Shown here in pieces: positions 23,988 to 33,042 of a stretch of DNA of 35,401 bases. Made by a program: the position numbers and the translations under genes. The stretch's first letter is position 1, and every line of letters begins with the position of its first letter. Below the pieces are notes generated by a model, which saw nothing but the letters and a program-made list of their open reading frames with translations, was not told the origin of the DNA and made no database searches. This DNA comes from Bacteroidales bacterium (GTDB lineage: Bacteria; Bacteroidota; Bacteroidia; Bacteroidales; M50B96): NCBI GenBank assembly GCA_021740905.1, contig JAIOYV010000008.1, positions 73,543 to 108,943 on the forward strand, written 5' to 3'.

Positions 23988-25196
23988 TTATTTCTTTCTG
24001 AGATTTTTCTCAAAAGAGAGATAAGGTGATTCCACGGCATAAGCAATCAATTCGCCTTCGGTATTGTACTCTCTTATTAGCTTCATGTCACGTTTGGTCA
24101 CTTTGTTCAGGCTTTTCACACCGGCATCGGCAATTTCCCAGAAATCGATCTTGTTGTTGTTGATCTCCTCTTCCTTTTGCTTCAACACTTTTTTCTTGAA
24201 CAAATGGGTTGTCAACTGGCGAAGGTTTAAGAACTTGCTGTCATCATTTTTCTTTTCTGTATTACTGGCCAGTAAACCCTGCGAATGGATTTCCACCGGT
24301 TTCACCATGCGTTTTGTGGGTGTCGTTTTCTTTTTGATATCTGGTTTTACATCTTGCGGCTCCAGCTTTTTTATTTCTTTTGGATCGGGCATCAACGATT
24401 TTTTATCGTCTTTGCCATCTTCCTCTCTCGATTTCTTAGGGTCGATCTGTGGGTTTTCAACCTTCAGGACTTTTTCTTTAGTTTTCTCTGTTTCTTTAAT
24501 CTTCTTGATTTCAAGACCCTCTTTCCCTTTGGCTAAATCTTTTTCGGGAACTATATTTTCTTCCGGCCCGGCAAGTTTTTCTGTTGTCAAAGCGATATCT
24601 TCTATTTCCGCTTTGTCTAAATCAATTTGCACAGGAGGAATTTGATTCTTTGAAATCTTTCCTGGGTCGCGCAATCCGGGTTCATTTCCAACCAGAAAAT
24701 AAAGCGAGAAAATCAAAAGAAAGCTGGCTGCAATGGAAATGGCTTTGTAAAAATTCATTTGCGTAAGGCCAAGAATAAGGACCCGCTTTAATCCTGATTT
24801 TTCCTTATATACCACACTTGTATCAGCCACAAGTTTTGTTTTCTGAAACATCAGAAAACTTTTCTTGGCCGATGGGTTATGGTCTACAATCTTATCAAAT
24901 TCCTTTTTTTGTTCTGGGGTTAAATCATTTTCGATATAAGCAATGGCTGTGTTTTCAGTATAAGTAGGCTGGCCAATTAGGGCAAACTCGTTTTGTTTCA
25001 AGCTTTCTTTAGGTTCGAAAATGGCGGAGGTGGGTTGTATGGAAATTGCCCCCTCGCTTTCCATTTCAGTCAATTCTTCTTTCAAATCGGGATTCGATGC
25101 AAGAAAATCATGAAACTCCTGCTCAAGCTCCGGGTTCAAATTACCGTCGAGGTAATCCAAAAAGAATTCTTCATAATTGTTCCTTGTAATCAACAT
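23988..25196 (-). CDS. Anti-sigma-like single-span membrane protein
   Basis: A 402-residue protein without any cysteine. The cytoplasmic N-terminal half has two similar blocks, NYEEFFLDYLDGNLNPELEQEF (8-29 region) and NTAIAYIENDLTPEQKKEF (82-100), each like the start of a zinc-finger-type anti-sigma domain but lacking the zinc ligands. One membrane helix spans about 150-169. The outer part is a long Lys/Glu/Pro-rich stretch (190-310) followed by a small C-terminal region (345-402, FWEIADAGVKSLNKV...). It begins 17 bases after the ECF sigma gene, so it probably holds that sigma factor at the membrane. Antagonist function is inferred from the layout; no close family is named. Confidence 0.65.
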   Translation of the reverse strand: MLITRNNYEEFFLDYLDGNLNPELEQEFHDFLASNPDLKEELTEMESEGAISIQPTSAIFEPKESLKQNEFALIGQPTYTENTAIAYIENDLTPEQKKEFDKIVDHNPSAKKSFLMFQKTKLVADTSVVYKEKSGLKRVLILGLTQMNFYKAISIAASFLLIFSLYFLVGNEPGLRDPGKISKNQIPPVQIDLDKAEIEDIALTTEKLAGPEENIVPEKDLAKGKEGLEIKKIKETEKTKEKVLKVENPQIDPKKSREEDGKDDKKSLMPDPKEIKKLEPQDVKPDIKKKTTPTKRMVKPVEIHSQGLLASNTEKKNDDSKFLNLRQLTTHLFKKKVLKQKEEEINNNKIDFWEIADAGVKSLNKVTKRDMKLIREYNTEGELIAYAVESPYLSFEKNLRKK

Positions 25197-25213
25197 CTTA
25201 CTATCTATTTAAT

Positions 25214-25699
25214 TTAAACCACTGCCTCTGTGCTACCGATGTAATTCTTCAAAAACACCCTTGCTCTGTATATGTACACTTTTACTTGCGATTCGTTTAA
25301 TCCTGTAATTTCCGAGATCTCCTTGTACGAATACCCTTCATAGTCGCGGAGCAAAACCACCGACCGTTGATCGTCGGGCAAACGCTTTACAGCATCGTTG
25401 AGTATTTCTGCCAAATCAGAATATTGCTCGCTGTGTGAATATTCAATGGCCCGTACATTTTCAAAATCGACTATCCGTTTCTCTTTTCTTATTCCATCTA
25501 TCATTGTATGATAGGCTGTCGAGTAAAGGTACGACTTCACTTTTTGATAGTTTACCCCTTCGGCGTTGATCCAAAGCTTTGTGAACGATTCCTGAACAAT
25601 GTCCTTGGCTTTTTCTTCATCCCTGATGTTTTTAAGGATAAAGCGGAAAACCCCATCGGAATACAAATCAACAGCACTATTATATTCTTTTACAGTCAT
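25214..25699 (-). CDS. ECF-type RNA polymerase sigma factor
   Basis: A 161-residue sigma factor that directs RNA polymerase to a stress or surface regulon. Region 2 covers about 8-70 (YSDGVFRFILKNIRDEEKAKDIVQESF, with the DIVQESFTKLW motif typical of region 2.2-2.3), and region 4 about 103-153 (RLPDDQRSVVLLRDYEGYSYKEISEITG...VKVYIYRARVFLK). It is cotranscribed with the anti-sigma-like gene immediately downstream. The absence of a TonB-linked transducer or SusCD pair next to it makes a classical FecI role unlikely. Confidence 0.9.
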   Translation of the reverse strand: MTVKEYNSAVDLYSDGVFRFILKNIRDEEKAKDIVQESFTKLWINAEGVNYQKVKSYLYSTAYHTMIDGIRKEKRIVDFENVRAIEYSHSEQYSDLAEILNDAVKRLPDDQRSVVLLRDYEGYSYKEISEITGLNESQVKVYIYRARVFLKNYIGSTEAVV

Positions 25700-25853
25700 T
25701 CTAGTTTTTCAAAGTCAGCCGTGTGACGAAACCCTTTCCTGAAAAGTTACAGGCTCAACGCAATAATTTGCAATAAAAGTACAAAGAAAAATTCAAAAGA
25801 AAGCGAAATGATCCAAAATATGGGATATTTGCGAGATCAAAAAAGAATAAAAG

Positions 25854-26312
25854 ATGGAATTTACAGTACGACTTGCATTGGCCACAGAAGCAAACATCAT
25901 TAAAGATTTTCAAATCAAAATGGCCCTCGAAACAGAGGATCTGAAATTAGATACTGTTGTGGTGGAAAAAGGTGTCACAGCTGTTTTTGAAGATGAAACG
26001 AAAGGAAATTATTGGGTAGCCGAAACCAAGGATCAGATTATTGGATCCATGTTAATGACACCCGAATGGAGCGATTGGCGGAATTCCACCGTGCTATGGT
26101 TTCAGTCGGTATATGTGTTGCCAGAGTTTCGGGGTAAAGGAGTTTTCCGGCAGATGTATCTGAACCTCCAGGAGTTTGTCAAAAACTCGGTACAATATGG
26201 AGGCCTTCGCCTATATGTTGACAAGGATAATATCTCAGCCCAAAAAGTGTATGAAAAACTGGGGATGGATGGCGATCATTATCGCTTCTATGAATGGATG
26301 AAGGATTTTTAA
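25854..26312 (+). CDS. GNAT-family N-acetyltransferase
   Basis: A 152-residue enzyme that transfers an acetyl group from acetyl-CoA to an unknown amine. The acetyl-CoA pyrophosphate loop is R93-G94-K95-G96-V97 in VYVLPEFRGKGVFRQM; motif B (SAQKVYEKLGM) covers about 128-138. The length is normal for the family. It is divergently oriented from the ECF sigma gene, with about 150 bases between them, and is followed by non-coding DNA. The substrate cannot be predicted. Confidence 0.88.
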   Translation: MEFTVRLALATEANIIKDFQIKMALETEDLKLDTVVVEKGVTAVFEDETKGNYWVAETKDQIIGSMLMTPEWSDWRNSTVLWFQSVYVLPEFRGKGVFRQMYLNLQEFVKNSVQYGGLRLYVDKDNISAQKVYEKLGMDGDHYRFYEWMKDF

Positions 26313-26705
26313 ACCAAGCTTTAACAAAGAATATTTCCTTTATATCGATTTACTATTTACTGTTGGGCATGGGTATTCCACTTTATTCATCAATTGTCAT
26401 TCATCAATAATCATTTAGAATCCCTGCAACCATTTCCTCTCCAACCAGGTCTACTTTTCAAACTAATAGCAATCTGTTATTGACCCCATAGACAGATTTT
26501 AGGCTCTCTTGGTCGGAGGGCAAAATTCAACAGGGCTTTTGAAAAAAGGTCCTGTTTTTATTTATTGCAGGGAACTTTTTGTCCGAATTTTACTTACAAA
26601 TATTTAACATCGTTTATATATTCCGTTCCAGGAAAAATTCGTAATATTGTGATGCTAATATTTCTTTTGAAATCAATAAAATTACGAATATAAAATAGAC
26701 TTATT
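26313..26705. other. Spacer between GNAT and lamin-tail genes
   Basis: About 390 bases without a gene. The terminator at 26529-26562 is the only clear element; the segment 26600-26705 is very AT-rich and should contain the promoter of the lamin-tail gene (a TTTG box occurs near 26667, but no good TAnnTTTG). Confidence 0.55.
26529..26562 (+). terminator. Intrinsic terminator in the GNAT/lamin-tail spacer
   Basis: aacagggc (26529-26536) pairs with gtcctgtt (26549-26556) with one G-U pair and is followed by TTTATTTATT. It lies about 220 bases after the GNAT gene, so it may serve that gene or an unseen short transcript. Confidence 0.55.
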
Positions 26706-27689
26706 ATGAAGAAAATTTTACTTGCATTTGTTGGGCTACTAATGGGAACTTTCCTATTTGCACAGGATTGTTCCGATATTTTTATTTCGGAATATGTGGA
26801 AGGGACGGCCAATAGTAAAGGCATCGAAATTTATAACCCTACGGCCAATCCAATCGATTTGTCGAATTATCAGGTGAAGCGCTACAGCAACGGCTCGAAT
26901 ACAGCAACTTCCGGAGGAATAACCACTTTGGTTGGGACAATTCAACCTTATAGTACTTTTATTCTAATAAACGGGCAAACCGAGCTAGTGGGGACTAGCA
27001 CACCTTGTGATCCAGCCTTACAACTTTTAGCCGATCAGTTGGATCATGAGTATCCGGCACCAACTTATTTTAATGGCAATGATGCACTGACCATTGAAAA
27101 CATTAATGGGACGATCGTTGATATTTTTGGAAAAATAGGCGAAGACCCAGGTGAAGGATGGTGCGATGTTGACAGTCTGAATTATGCAGCCGGAACCTAC
27201 TGGTGGCTTCCTTGGACAGCCAATCATACTCTTATTCGTAAAGCTTCTGTTTTGCATGGGGTAAAATACAACCCGGGAAGTCTTCAATCACCCGACGTGT
27301 ATTTTATGGTTCAAAATGAATGGGACACTGTACCAGGCTATTGGAGTGCTGCGGATTCTGCTCACATTACTGCCAATATTTGGGATAACCTCGGATTCCA
27401 CGATTGCGAGTGCGACCCTACTTATGGTATAGGTCAAATTAAGAAACAAAACGAAATTTACTTTTTCCCAAATCCTGTAAGCGGTAATCAATTTACGGTA
27501 AAAGGTACTGCCATCATAGAGTCTGTGCGCATTATCAATTCCATTGGTCAAACTATATTTACCAAAAAGAATAATTTTGAACGAGGAGATATGGAGGTTC
27601 AGTTAACAGAGCAATTATCAGGCTTACACATTGCCATTGTCACTTTTATGGATGGCACCAAAACATCAAGAAAATTCATTATTAAATAA
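26706..27689 (+). CDS. Lamin-tail-domain secreted protein with T9SS sorting domain
   Basis: A 327-residue exported protein. A signal peptide covers 1-19 (MKKILLAFVGLLMGTFLFA). A lamin-tail domain runs over about 22-200, with the typical IFISEYVEGTANSKGIEIYN start, LSNYQVKRYSNG, and NGNDALTIEN...VDIFGKIG. A T9SS type A sorting domain covers about 250-327 (IYFFPNPVSGNQF...KFIIK). Bacterial lamin-tail domains often accompany secreted nucleases and may bind DNA or the cell surface (established association). Its position before a TonB-dependent receptor and an endonuclease I protein suggests a shared role in using extracellular DNA. A terminator and a possible promoter separate it from the next gene. 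Confidence 0.85.
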   Translation: MKKILLAFVGLLMGTFLFAQDCSDIFISEYVEGTANSKGIEIYNPTANPIDLSNYQVKRYSNGSNTATSGGITTLVGTIQPYSTFILINGQTELVGTSTPCDPALQLLADQLDHEYPAPTYFNGNDALTIENINGTIVDIFGKIGEDPGEGWCDVDSLNYAAGTYWWLPWTANHTLIRKASVLHGVKYNPGSLQSPDVYFMVQNEWDTVPGYWSAADSAHITANIWDNLGFHDCECDPTYGIGQIKKQNEIYFFPNPVSGNQFTVKGTAIIESVRIINSIGQTIFTKKNNFERGDMEVQLTEQLSGLHIAIVTFMDGTKTSRKFIIK

Positions 27690-27710
27690 TAAGATCAGAA
27701 AAGGACTCGA

Positions 27711-27748
27711 AAGGTATTTTCCTTTTTAGGAGGGAAATACCTTTTTTT
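27711..27748 (+). terminator. Intrinsic terminator after the lamin-tail gene
   Basis: A 12-bp stem (aaggtattttcc 27711-27722 / gggaaatacctt 27732-27743, one T-G pair) is followed by TTTTTT. It would separate the lamin-tail transcript from the receptor gene. Confidence 0.85.
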
Positions 27749-27755
27749 ATATTTG
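27724..27755 (+). promoter_or_regulatory. Possible promoter of the TonB receptor / endonuclease operon
   Basis: TATATTTG (27748-27755) matches TAnnTTTG exactly; a TTTT run 20 bases upstream (27724-27727) sits where TTTG is expected. It overlaps the terminator of the preceding gene. A start near 27762 would leave a leader of about 78 bases. Confidence 0.35.
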
Positions 27756-27839
27756 GTAAATTGAGTTTTTAGATATTCTTAAGAATTTAGTGAATAATTT
27801 TTACTGATCATGTTTTACTTCAAAAACACAAATTGACTT

Positions 27840-30590
27840 ATGAAAAAAGGACTACTTATCATAATCTTTTCCGTATTGGCAATTACGGTTACATTCAGTC
27901 AGAAATACCGGATTACAGGAATTGTAAAGGCAACAGAAACGGGAGAAACCTTAATAGGTGCCAACATTGTCCTCAAATCGGGTGTGGGAACAGTAAGCGA
28001 TTTCGATGGCCGTTTTAGTATTGAAGTCGAGGCTGGCGAATACAATGTTTCTGTTACTTACGTAGGTTTCGAGGGTCAGGAAAAGAAAATCAATTTGAAT
28101 AAAAACATGTATTTCGAGTTCAATTTGAATTCGAGAATCATTGATGAAGTAAGTGTGGTAGCCGATGTGGCCATTGCCCGTGAAACCCCGGTGGCTTTTA
28201 CCAATGTGCTTCCTGCCAAAATTGAAGAGGAGCTTGCCGGCCAGGATATTCCTATGATCCTAAATTCAACACCTGGTGTGTATGCCACACAACAAGGTGG
28301 TGGCGATGGAGATGCCCGGATAACCATTCGTGGGTTTAGCCAAAGCAATGTAGGGGTTATGCTCGATGGTATCCCAGTTAACGACATGGAAAACGGTTGG
28401 GTATATTGGTCCAATTGGTTTGGCCTGGATCAGGTCACACGTTCCATCCAGGTTCAAAGAGGATTGGGTGCTTCCAAGTTGGCCTTGCCATCAGTGGGCG
28501 GAACCATGAATATCCTGACCAAAGGGATTGAAGAAAAAAAGAGATTCGATTTCAAACAAGAATTATCAAGCGAAGGAAAATCGACTTCATCATTAGCCTA
28601 TAATAGTGGTAAATTACCAGGAAACTGGGGAGTTACTATGGCATTTTCGCACAAAAAAGGAGATGGCTGGGTGGATGAAACCTGGAGCAATGCGTATTTT
28701 TATTATGGTAAAGTGGAAAAGAGGTTGGGCAATCACATCTTAAGTTTTTCAACTTATGGTGCTCCCCAGTCGCATGGTCAAAGGGCATATAAAAGAGCTA
28801 TTGCTACTTATGACAGCACGTATGCGGTGGATGTGGCAGGTGTGACGAAATTTCCGTGGTATAAACCTACTGATGGAGATACAATTGATTATGTAAATAA
28901 AGGCATTACCTACAATCAACAATGGGGTTATTTGGAACGTTACAAACTAATTACTACCGATTCAATGTACATTCCTACAAAGGATATTTGGTTGCCTACA
29001 GCTTATGATACGATTCATGCAAATAGAGAAAAAATACACCTAAAAGAAAATATTTACTTTAAACCCATGTATAGTTTACGCGATTTCTGGTCAGTGAACG
29101 ACAGGCTATATATTTCTAACATCTTATACTTATCAACAGGTAAAGGAGGAGGTACCGATATGCGAAACAGCCTGAAGGATAATAACCTGGATGAAAATGG
29201 ACAGATCAATTTTCAAGAGTTTTATGATGCGAATGTTGACATTCTTCAATCTGCAAATACTGCCTACAGTCTTACGGAAAGACAAGCTGGAAATTACAGG
29301 GTATTACGTCGAAACGAGCATTTTTGGTATGGTTTTCTTTCCACCTTTAATTATAGACAAAGCGAATTATTGGAATTCTCTGGTGGAATTGATTTACGCA
29401 GCTATAAAGGTTCTCATACGCAAGAAGTGTATGATCTTCTGGGTGCCGATTATGCCATATCAGAGAACCAGAATTTAACCGATCCAATTGTTCGCGAAGG
29501 GGGAAATGTATATTTTAGTGATGATGAATGGGTCCGTTGGGGTGGCCTGTTTGGACAGGTTGAATTTAAAACAGGCATTTATTCTACGTTTTTCAATGTG
29601 AGTGGGGCTTATACCGGATTTCAGAAGGAAGACTATTTTCAATTACCGGATAGTCCGACTAGAAAGACAGATTGGTTATGGAAGCCAAGCTATACATTTA
29701 AGTGGGGATTTAACTACAACCTTACCGAACGTGCCAATGTGTTTATAAACACAGGTTACCTTTCCAAAGTCCGACCTTCCGACTATATTTATCAAGGGTA
29801 TTCTGCAGCTTTCAGAGATAATACAGACAATGAGGTTGTTAAGGCCGTTGAATTGGGTTACACATTTACGGCGTCTAGATTTGCCATTAATGTGAACAGT
29901 TATTACACCCGTTGGTTAAACCGTGCAATGAATTCGATATCAACCAAAGACGGCGATGTGGATTTATATATGGAAATCCCCGGGGTTGATGCCCTTCACA
30001 TGGGAATTGAAACAGATGTGATTTACAAGATTTTGCCCAATCTCGAACTTCAGGGCCTAGCTTCTATTGGCGATTGGCGATGGACAAGTAAAGTTGAAAA
30101 TGTATCCCGCTATAACAGGAATACAGGGGCATTTTATGATTACTTTGATTTTGATGCGACAGGTGTTCATATTAGTGATGCAGCCCAAACTCAGTATGCG
30201 GCAAGTATCCGCTACGAACCTGTTAAAAGTTTGTATTTAATGCTGAAAGGTACTTCTTTCGACAGGTACTTTGCCCAGATGGAACCAACTACTTTAACCG
30301 GAACAGGAAATGCGATTGATGCGGACGGCAATCCACGAGATTCATGGGAAGCCCCTAAATACACACTTTTCGATCTTCATGCCGGATATACATGGAATTT
30401 TGAATCGAACCAAAGAATTACATTTACATTTAGTTTACTCAATATTTTTGATGCACTTTATATTACGGATGCTCAAAATAATGATGGCTACATCTATAGC
30501 AAACCAACCAATAATTTTGATGCCAATTCAGCCTCGGTATTTTTTGGTATGGGCCGCCGGTTTTCGACATCAATAAAATTATCATTTTAA
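27840..30590 (+). CDS. TonB-dependent outer-membrane receptor
   Basis: A 916-residue receptor that should take up a substrate too large for porins using energy from TonB. Residues 1-20 form a signal peptide. Residues 22-110 form the carboxypeptidase-regulatory-like domain (ITGIVKATETGETLIGANI...YVGFEGQEKKI). Residues about 115-230 form the plug (TPGVYATQQGGGDGDARITIRGFSQSN...SVGGTMNILTKG). The rest is the barrel, ending in a terminal Phe (STSIKLSF). No SusD-type partner follows, so it is not a standard glycan-uptake pair. The gene is followed after 20 bases by the endonuclease I gene and preceded by the lamin-tail gene, so a DNA-derived ligand is a reasonable guess. Confidence 0.88.
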   Translation: MKKGLLIIIFSVLAITVTFSQKYRITGIVKATETGETLIGANIVLKSGVGTVSDFDGRFSIEVEAGEYNVSVTYVGFEGQEKKINLNKNMYFEFNLNSRIIDEVSVVADVAIARETPVAFTNVLPAKIEEELAGQDIPMILNSTPGVYATQQGGGDGDARITIRGFSQSNVGVMLDGIPVNDMENGWVYWSNWFGLDQVTRSIQVQRGLGASKLALPSVGGTMNILTKGIEEKKRFDFKQELSSEGKSTSSLAYNSGKLPGNWGVTMAFSHKKGDGWVDETWSNAYFYYGKVEKRLGNHILSFSTYGAPQSHGQRAYKRAIATYDSTYAVDVAGVTKFPWYKPTDGDTIDYVNKGITYNQQWGYLERYKLITTDSMYIPTKDIWLPTAYDTIHANREKIHLKENIYFKPMYSLRDFWSVNDRLYISNILYLSTGKGGGTDMRNSLKDNNLDENGQINFQEFYDANVDILQSANTAYSLTERQAGNYRVLRRNEHFWYGFLSTFNYRQSELLEFSGGIDLRSYKGSHTQEVYDLLGADYAISENQNLTDPIVREGGNVYFSDDEWVRWGGLFGQVEFKTGIYSTFFNVSGAYTGFQKEDYFQLPDSPTRKTDWLWKPSYTFKWGFNYNLTERANVFINTGYLSKVRPSDYIYQGYSAAFRDNTDNEVVKAVELGYTFTASRFAINVNSYYTRWLNRAMNSISTKDGDVDLYMEIPGVDALHMGIETDVIYKILPNLELQGLASIGDWRWTSKVENVSRYNRNTGAFYDYFDFDATGVHISDAAQTQYAASIRYEPVKSLYLMLKGTSFDRYFAQMEPTTLTGTGNAIDADGNPRDSWEAPKYTLFDLHAGYTWNFESNQRITFTFSLLNIFDALYITDAQNNDGYIYSKPTNNFDANSASVFFGMGRRFSTSIKLSF

Positions 30591-30610
30591 TTAAGTTAAT
30601 AAGAATCAAT

Positions 30611-32788
30611 ATGAAAAAAATTTCAATCTTAATAGGAATAGTATTGCTCGGAATGGGCATCTATGCGCAGCCTCTCAATTATTATGATGGAACCGAAGGC
30701 TTAACCGGAACAAATTTAAAGTCGGCCCTTCATACCATTATCGATGGACATGTAAAGTACCATTACAGCACGGTAAAGCAAATCCTAAAAAATTCTGACG
30801 AAGACCCCAACAATCCCGATAACATTATCCTGGTTTATACCGGCTGGTCCATCCCGAAAGCAAACTTTGCTTCGGTGGTCGATTCGTTGGATTACTGGAA
30901 CCGCGAACACATCTGGGCCAAGTCGCATGGCGATTTTGGTACCGATCCGGGACCAGGCACCGATGCCCATGCCATCAGGCCGGTAGATAATTCGGTAAAC
31001 TCAGCCCGAAGCTACAAGGATTTTGATAATGGAGGCACCCAGGTGTACGACAATGGAATTGCCACAGGTTGCTATGCCGACAACAACTCGTGGGAGCCTC
31101 GCAACGAGGTTAAAGGCGATGTGGCCCGGATGATCTTTTATATGGCCACCCGCTACGAAGGTACCAATGGCGAACTCGATCTGGAAGTAGTCGATTATGT
31201 AAATACCTACCCTGCACCCGAACATGGGAAATTATCCACACTTTTGGCCTGGAACCTTGCCGACCCACCTGATGAATTCGAGAAGAACAGGAATGATGTA
31301 GTCTTCAATTGGCAGCACAACCGGAATCCTTTTGTTGATTATCCTGAATTTGCCGAGATTATCTGGAATGGTGCTACTCCAAGCCCAATTTTCATTACCA
31401 ACGTGGTGAGTTCTCCGGTAATACCCGAAGCAGATGATACTGTCACGATCAATGCAACGATCACCCATAATACAGGGGGAACTATTGTTGGGGCTACTTT
31501 ATATTGGGGCTACTCATGGGGGAGCTTATCCAATCAGGTTTCACTTTCTGCATCAGGGAGCAATTATTCGGGACAAATCCCCGGACAAGCTGCATCGACC
31601 AAAATGTATTTTAAAATTGTTGCCGATGCCGGCACCGAACAAAAAACCTATTTTGGCTCGTACCGGGTAGCCAACGAACCCTTTGCCGGAACCCTGACCA
31701 GCATTTATGACATCCAGGGACAAACCGCCTCAACTCCTTATAATGGACAGACAGTTTCTACTGGTGGTGTCGTGACGGCATCTTTCGGGGCCGACTTTTT
31801 CTTGCAAAACGGAACTGGGGCATGGAATGGGCTTTTTGTGTACAACTCTGGCTACTTCCCACAAATTGGCGATAGCCTAATTGTTACAGGTGAGATTTCG
31901 GAATATTACGATATGACCGAGTTGTCGAACGTCACCGATTTTTATCCCATTTCATCCAACAACCCTTTGCCGGACCCAGTTGTTCTTGCAACAGGCGATG
32001 TTTGGGACGAACAATACGAAGGGGTATTGATCCGTGTGGAAGATGCGCAGTGCGTGGGCGACACCCTATATGGTATGTGGAAAGTGAACGATGGATCGGG
32101 TAACTGCCTTATTCATAATTCGGCAGTCTATTCTTTCAATTACACTATAGGGAATTTTTATAGCATAACAGGACCCTTGAAGTGGGATTTTGGGGAATTT
32201 AAAATTGAACTTCGGGAATCTGATGATGTCGAAGCCGGGGTCGATTCCCAAGCCCCTTCGGTAAATACTATTCAGCTATTCAGCTCGACCATAATGCATG
32301 TAAACTTTACGGAAGAAGTGACACAGGCTTCTGCCGAGGACCTTGCAAATTATCAGATCAACAATGGCATTACGGTAATCTCTGCTGCACACCATGCTTT
32401 TGATAAAACGAAAGTGATCCTTACTCTTTCACCCCTATCGGTGGGTGATTATATTTTGACTGTTGATGCTGTGGAAGACCTGGCCGGAAACGCAGTCAAC
32501 AATCAACAAATTGCTTTTACCTCTATTTACAGCATAGATGAAAGCCTTATTGGACAGTGGCAGGTTTACCCAAACCCTGTGGATGATATTTTATACATCA
32601 ACCCTGAGAATCAAAATTTAAAGGCGTTTGACATTCGTATTTTGGATTTTACAGGTAGGTTGGTAAAACAATATAGCAAGAACAATTCAGCATTAATTTC
32701 TGTTGATGTTTCTGATTTGAATGAAGGGGTATATTTTATCGAGATGAAATCGGAAGATAGAGTTGCAACCTCCAAATTTGTAAAGTAG
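30611..32788 (+). CDS. Secreted endonuclease I-family protein with OB-like and T9SS domains
   Basis: A 725-residue exported nuclease. Signal peptide 1-19. Residues about 22-262 form the endonuclease I domain (PF04231): NREHIWAKSHG with E99 and H100 as catalytic pair, GTDAHAIRPVDNSVNSAR with the metal-binding Asn, RNEVKGDVAR and HNRNPFVDYPEF. Residues about 265-360 form an Ig-like domain; about 365-550 an OB-fold-like domain (GQTVSTGGVVTA...GDSLIVTGEI) seen in YhcR-type nucleases; about 555-640 a Big_5-like domain; about 655-725 a T9SS sorting domain (WQVYPNPVDDILYI). It should degrade extracellular DNA or RNA. Cotranscribed with the receptor, 20 bases downstream. Confidence 0.92.
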   Translation: MKKISILIGIVLLGMGIYAQPLNYYDGTEGLTGTNLKSALHTIIDGHVKYHYSTVKQILKNSDEDPNNPDNIILVYTGWSIPKANFASVVDSLDYWNREHIWAKSHGDFGTDPGPGTDAHAIRPVDNSVNSARSYKDFDNGGTQVYDNGIATGCYADNNSWEPRNEVKGDVARMIFYMATRYEGTNGELDLEVVDYVNTYPAPEHGKLSTLLAWNLADPPDEFEKNRNDVVFNWQHNRNPFVDYPEFAEIIWNGATPSPIFITNVVSSPVIPEADDTVTINATITHNTGGTIVGATLYWGYSWGSLSNQVSLSASGSNYSGQIPGQAASTKMYFKIVADAGTEQKTYFGSYRVANEPFAGTLTSIYDIQGQTASTPYNGQTVSTGGVVTASFGADFFLQNGTGAWNGLFVYNSGYFPQIGDSLIVTGEISEYYDMTELSNVTDFYPISSNNPLPDPVVLATGDVWDEQYEGVLIRVEDAQCVGDTLYGMWKVNDGSGNCLIHNSAVYSFNYTIGNFYSITGPLKWDFGEFKIELRESDDVEAGVDSQAPSVNTIQLFSSTIMHVNFTEEVTQASAEDLANYQINNGITVISAAHHAFDKTKVILTLSPLSVGDYILTVDAVEDLAGNAVNNQQIAFTSIYSIDESLIGQWQVYPNPVDDILYINPENQNLKAFDIRILDFTGRLVKQYSKNNSALISVDVSDLNEGVYFIEMKSEDRVATSKFVK

Positions 32789-32824
32789 TTTCTGAAAGTA
32801 AGTTTTACTTATTTTGGCAGAAAC
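32788..32824 (+). terminator. Hairpin after the endonuclease gene
   Basis: gtttctg (32788-32794) pairs with cagaaac (32818-32824), enclosing a second stem aagtaa-gtt-ttactt. No T-tract follows, so it may be an RNA-stabilising structure or a weak terminator. Confidence 0.35.
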
Positions 32825-33042
32825 CAATTGCGTTCAATTTAAAATTTGGCATTTACAGAGATTTTAATAACCTTATTTTCTTTTTTAAACTTAGTAGCCC
32901 AATTTGAATCGATAAATAAAACCATATTACAAATTGCTAATAAGGTTGATGTAATGGGGTTTTTGTATGCTACTAAGGTTTAAAAACAAAGAATAAGGTT
33001 TTAATTATTCAATAATCAATAGACATTAATCATTTATAAATT

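Noticed and set aside
24064-24645. A 193-codon plus-strand Ser/Phe-rich frame
   Set aside because: Antisense to the Lys/Glu-rich region of the anti-sigma-like gene; composition is explained by that.
27840-32788. Receptor and nuclease genes as a SusCD polysaccharide utilisation locus
   Set aside because: There is no SusD-like lipoprotein and no glycoside hydrolase nearby.
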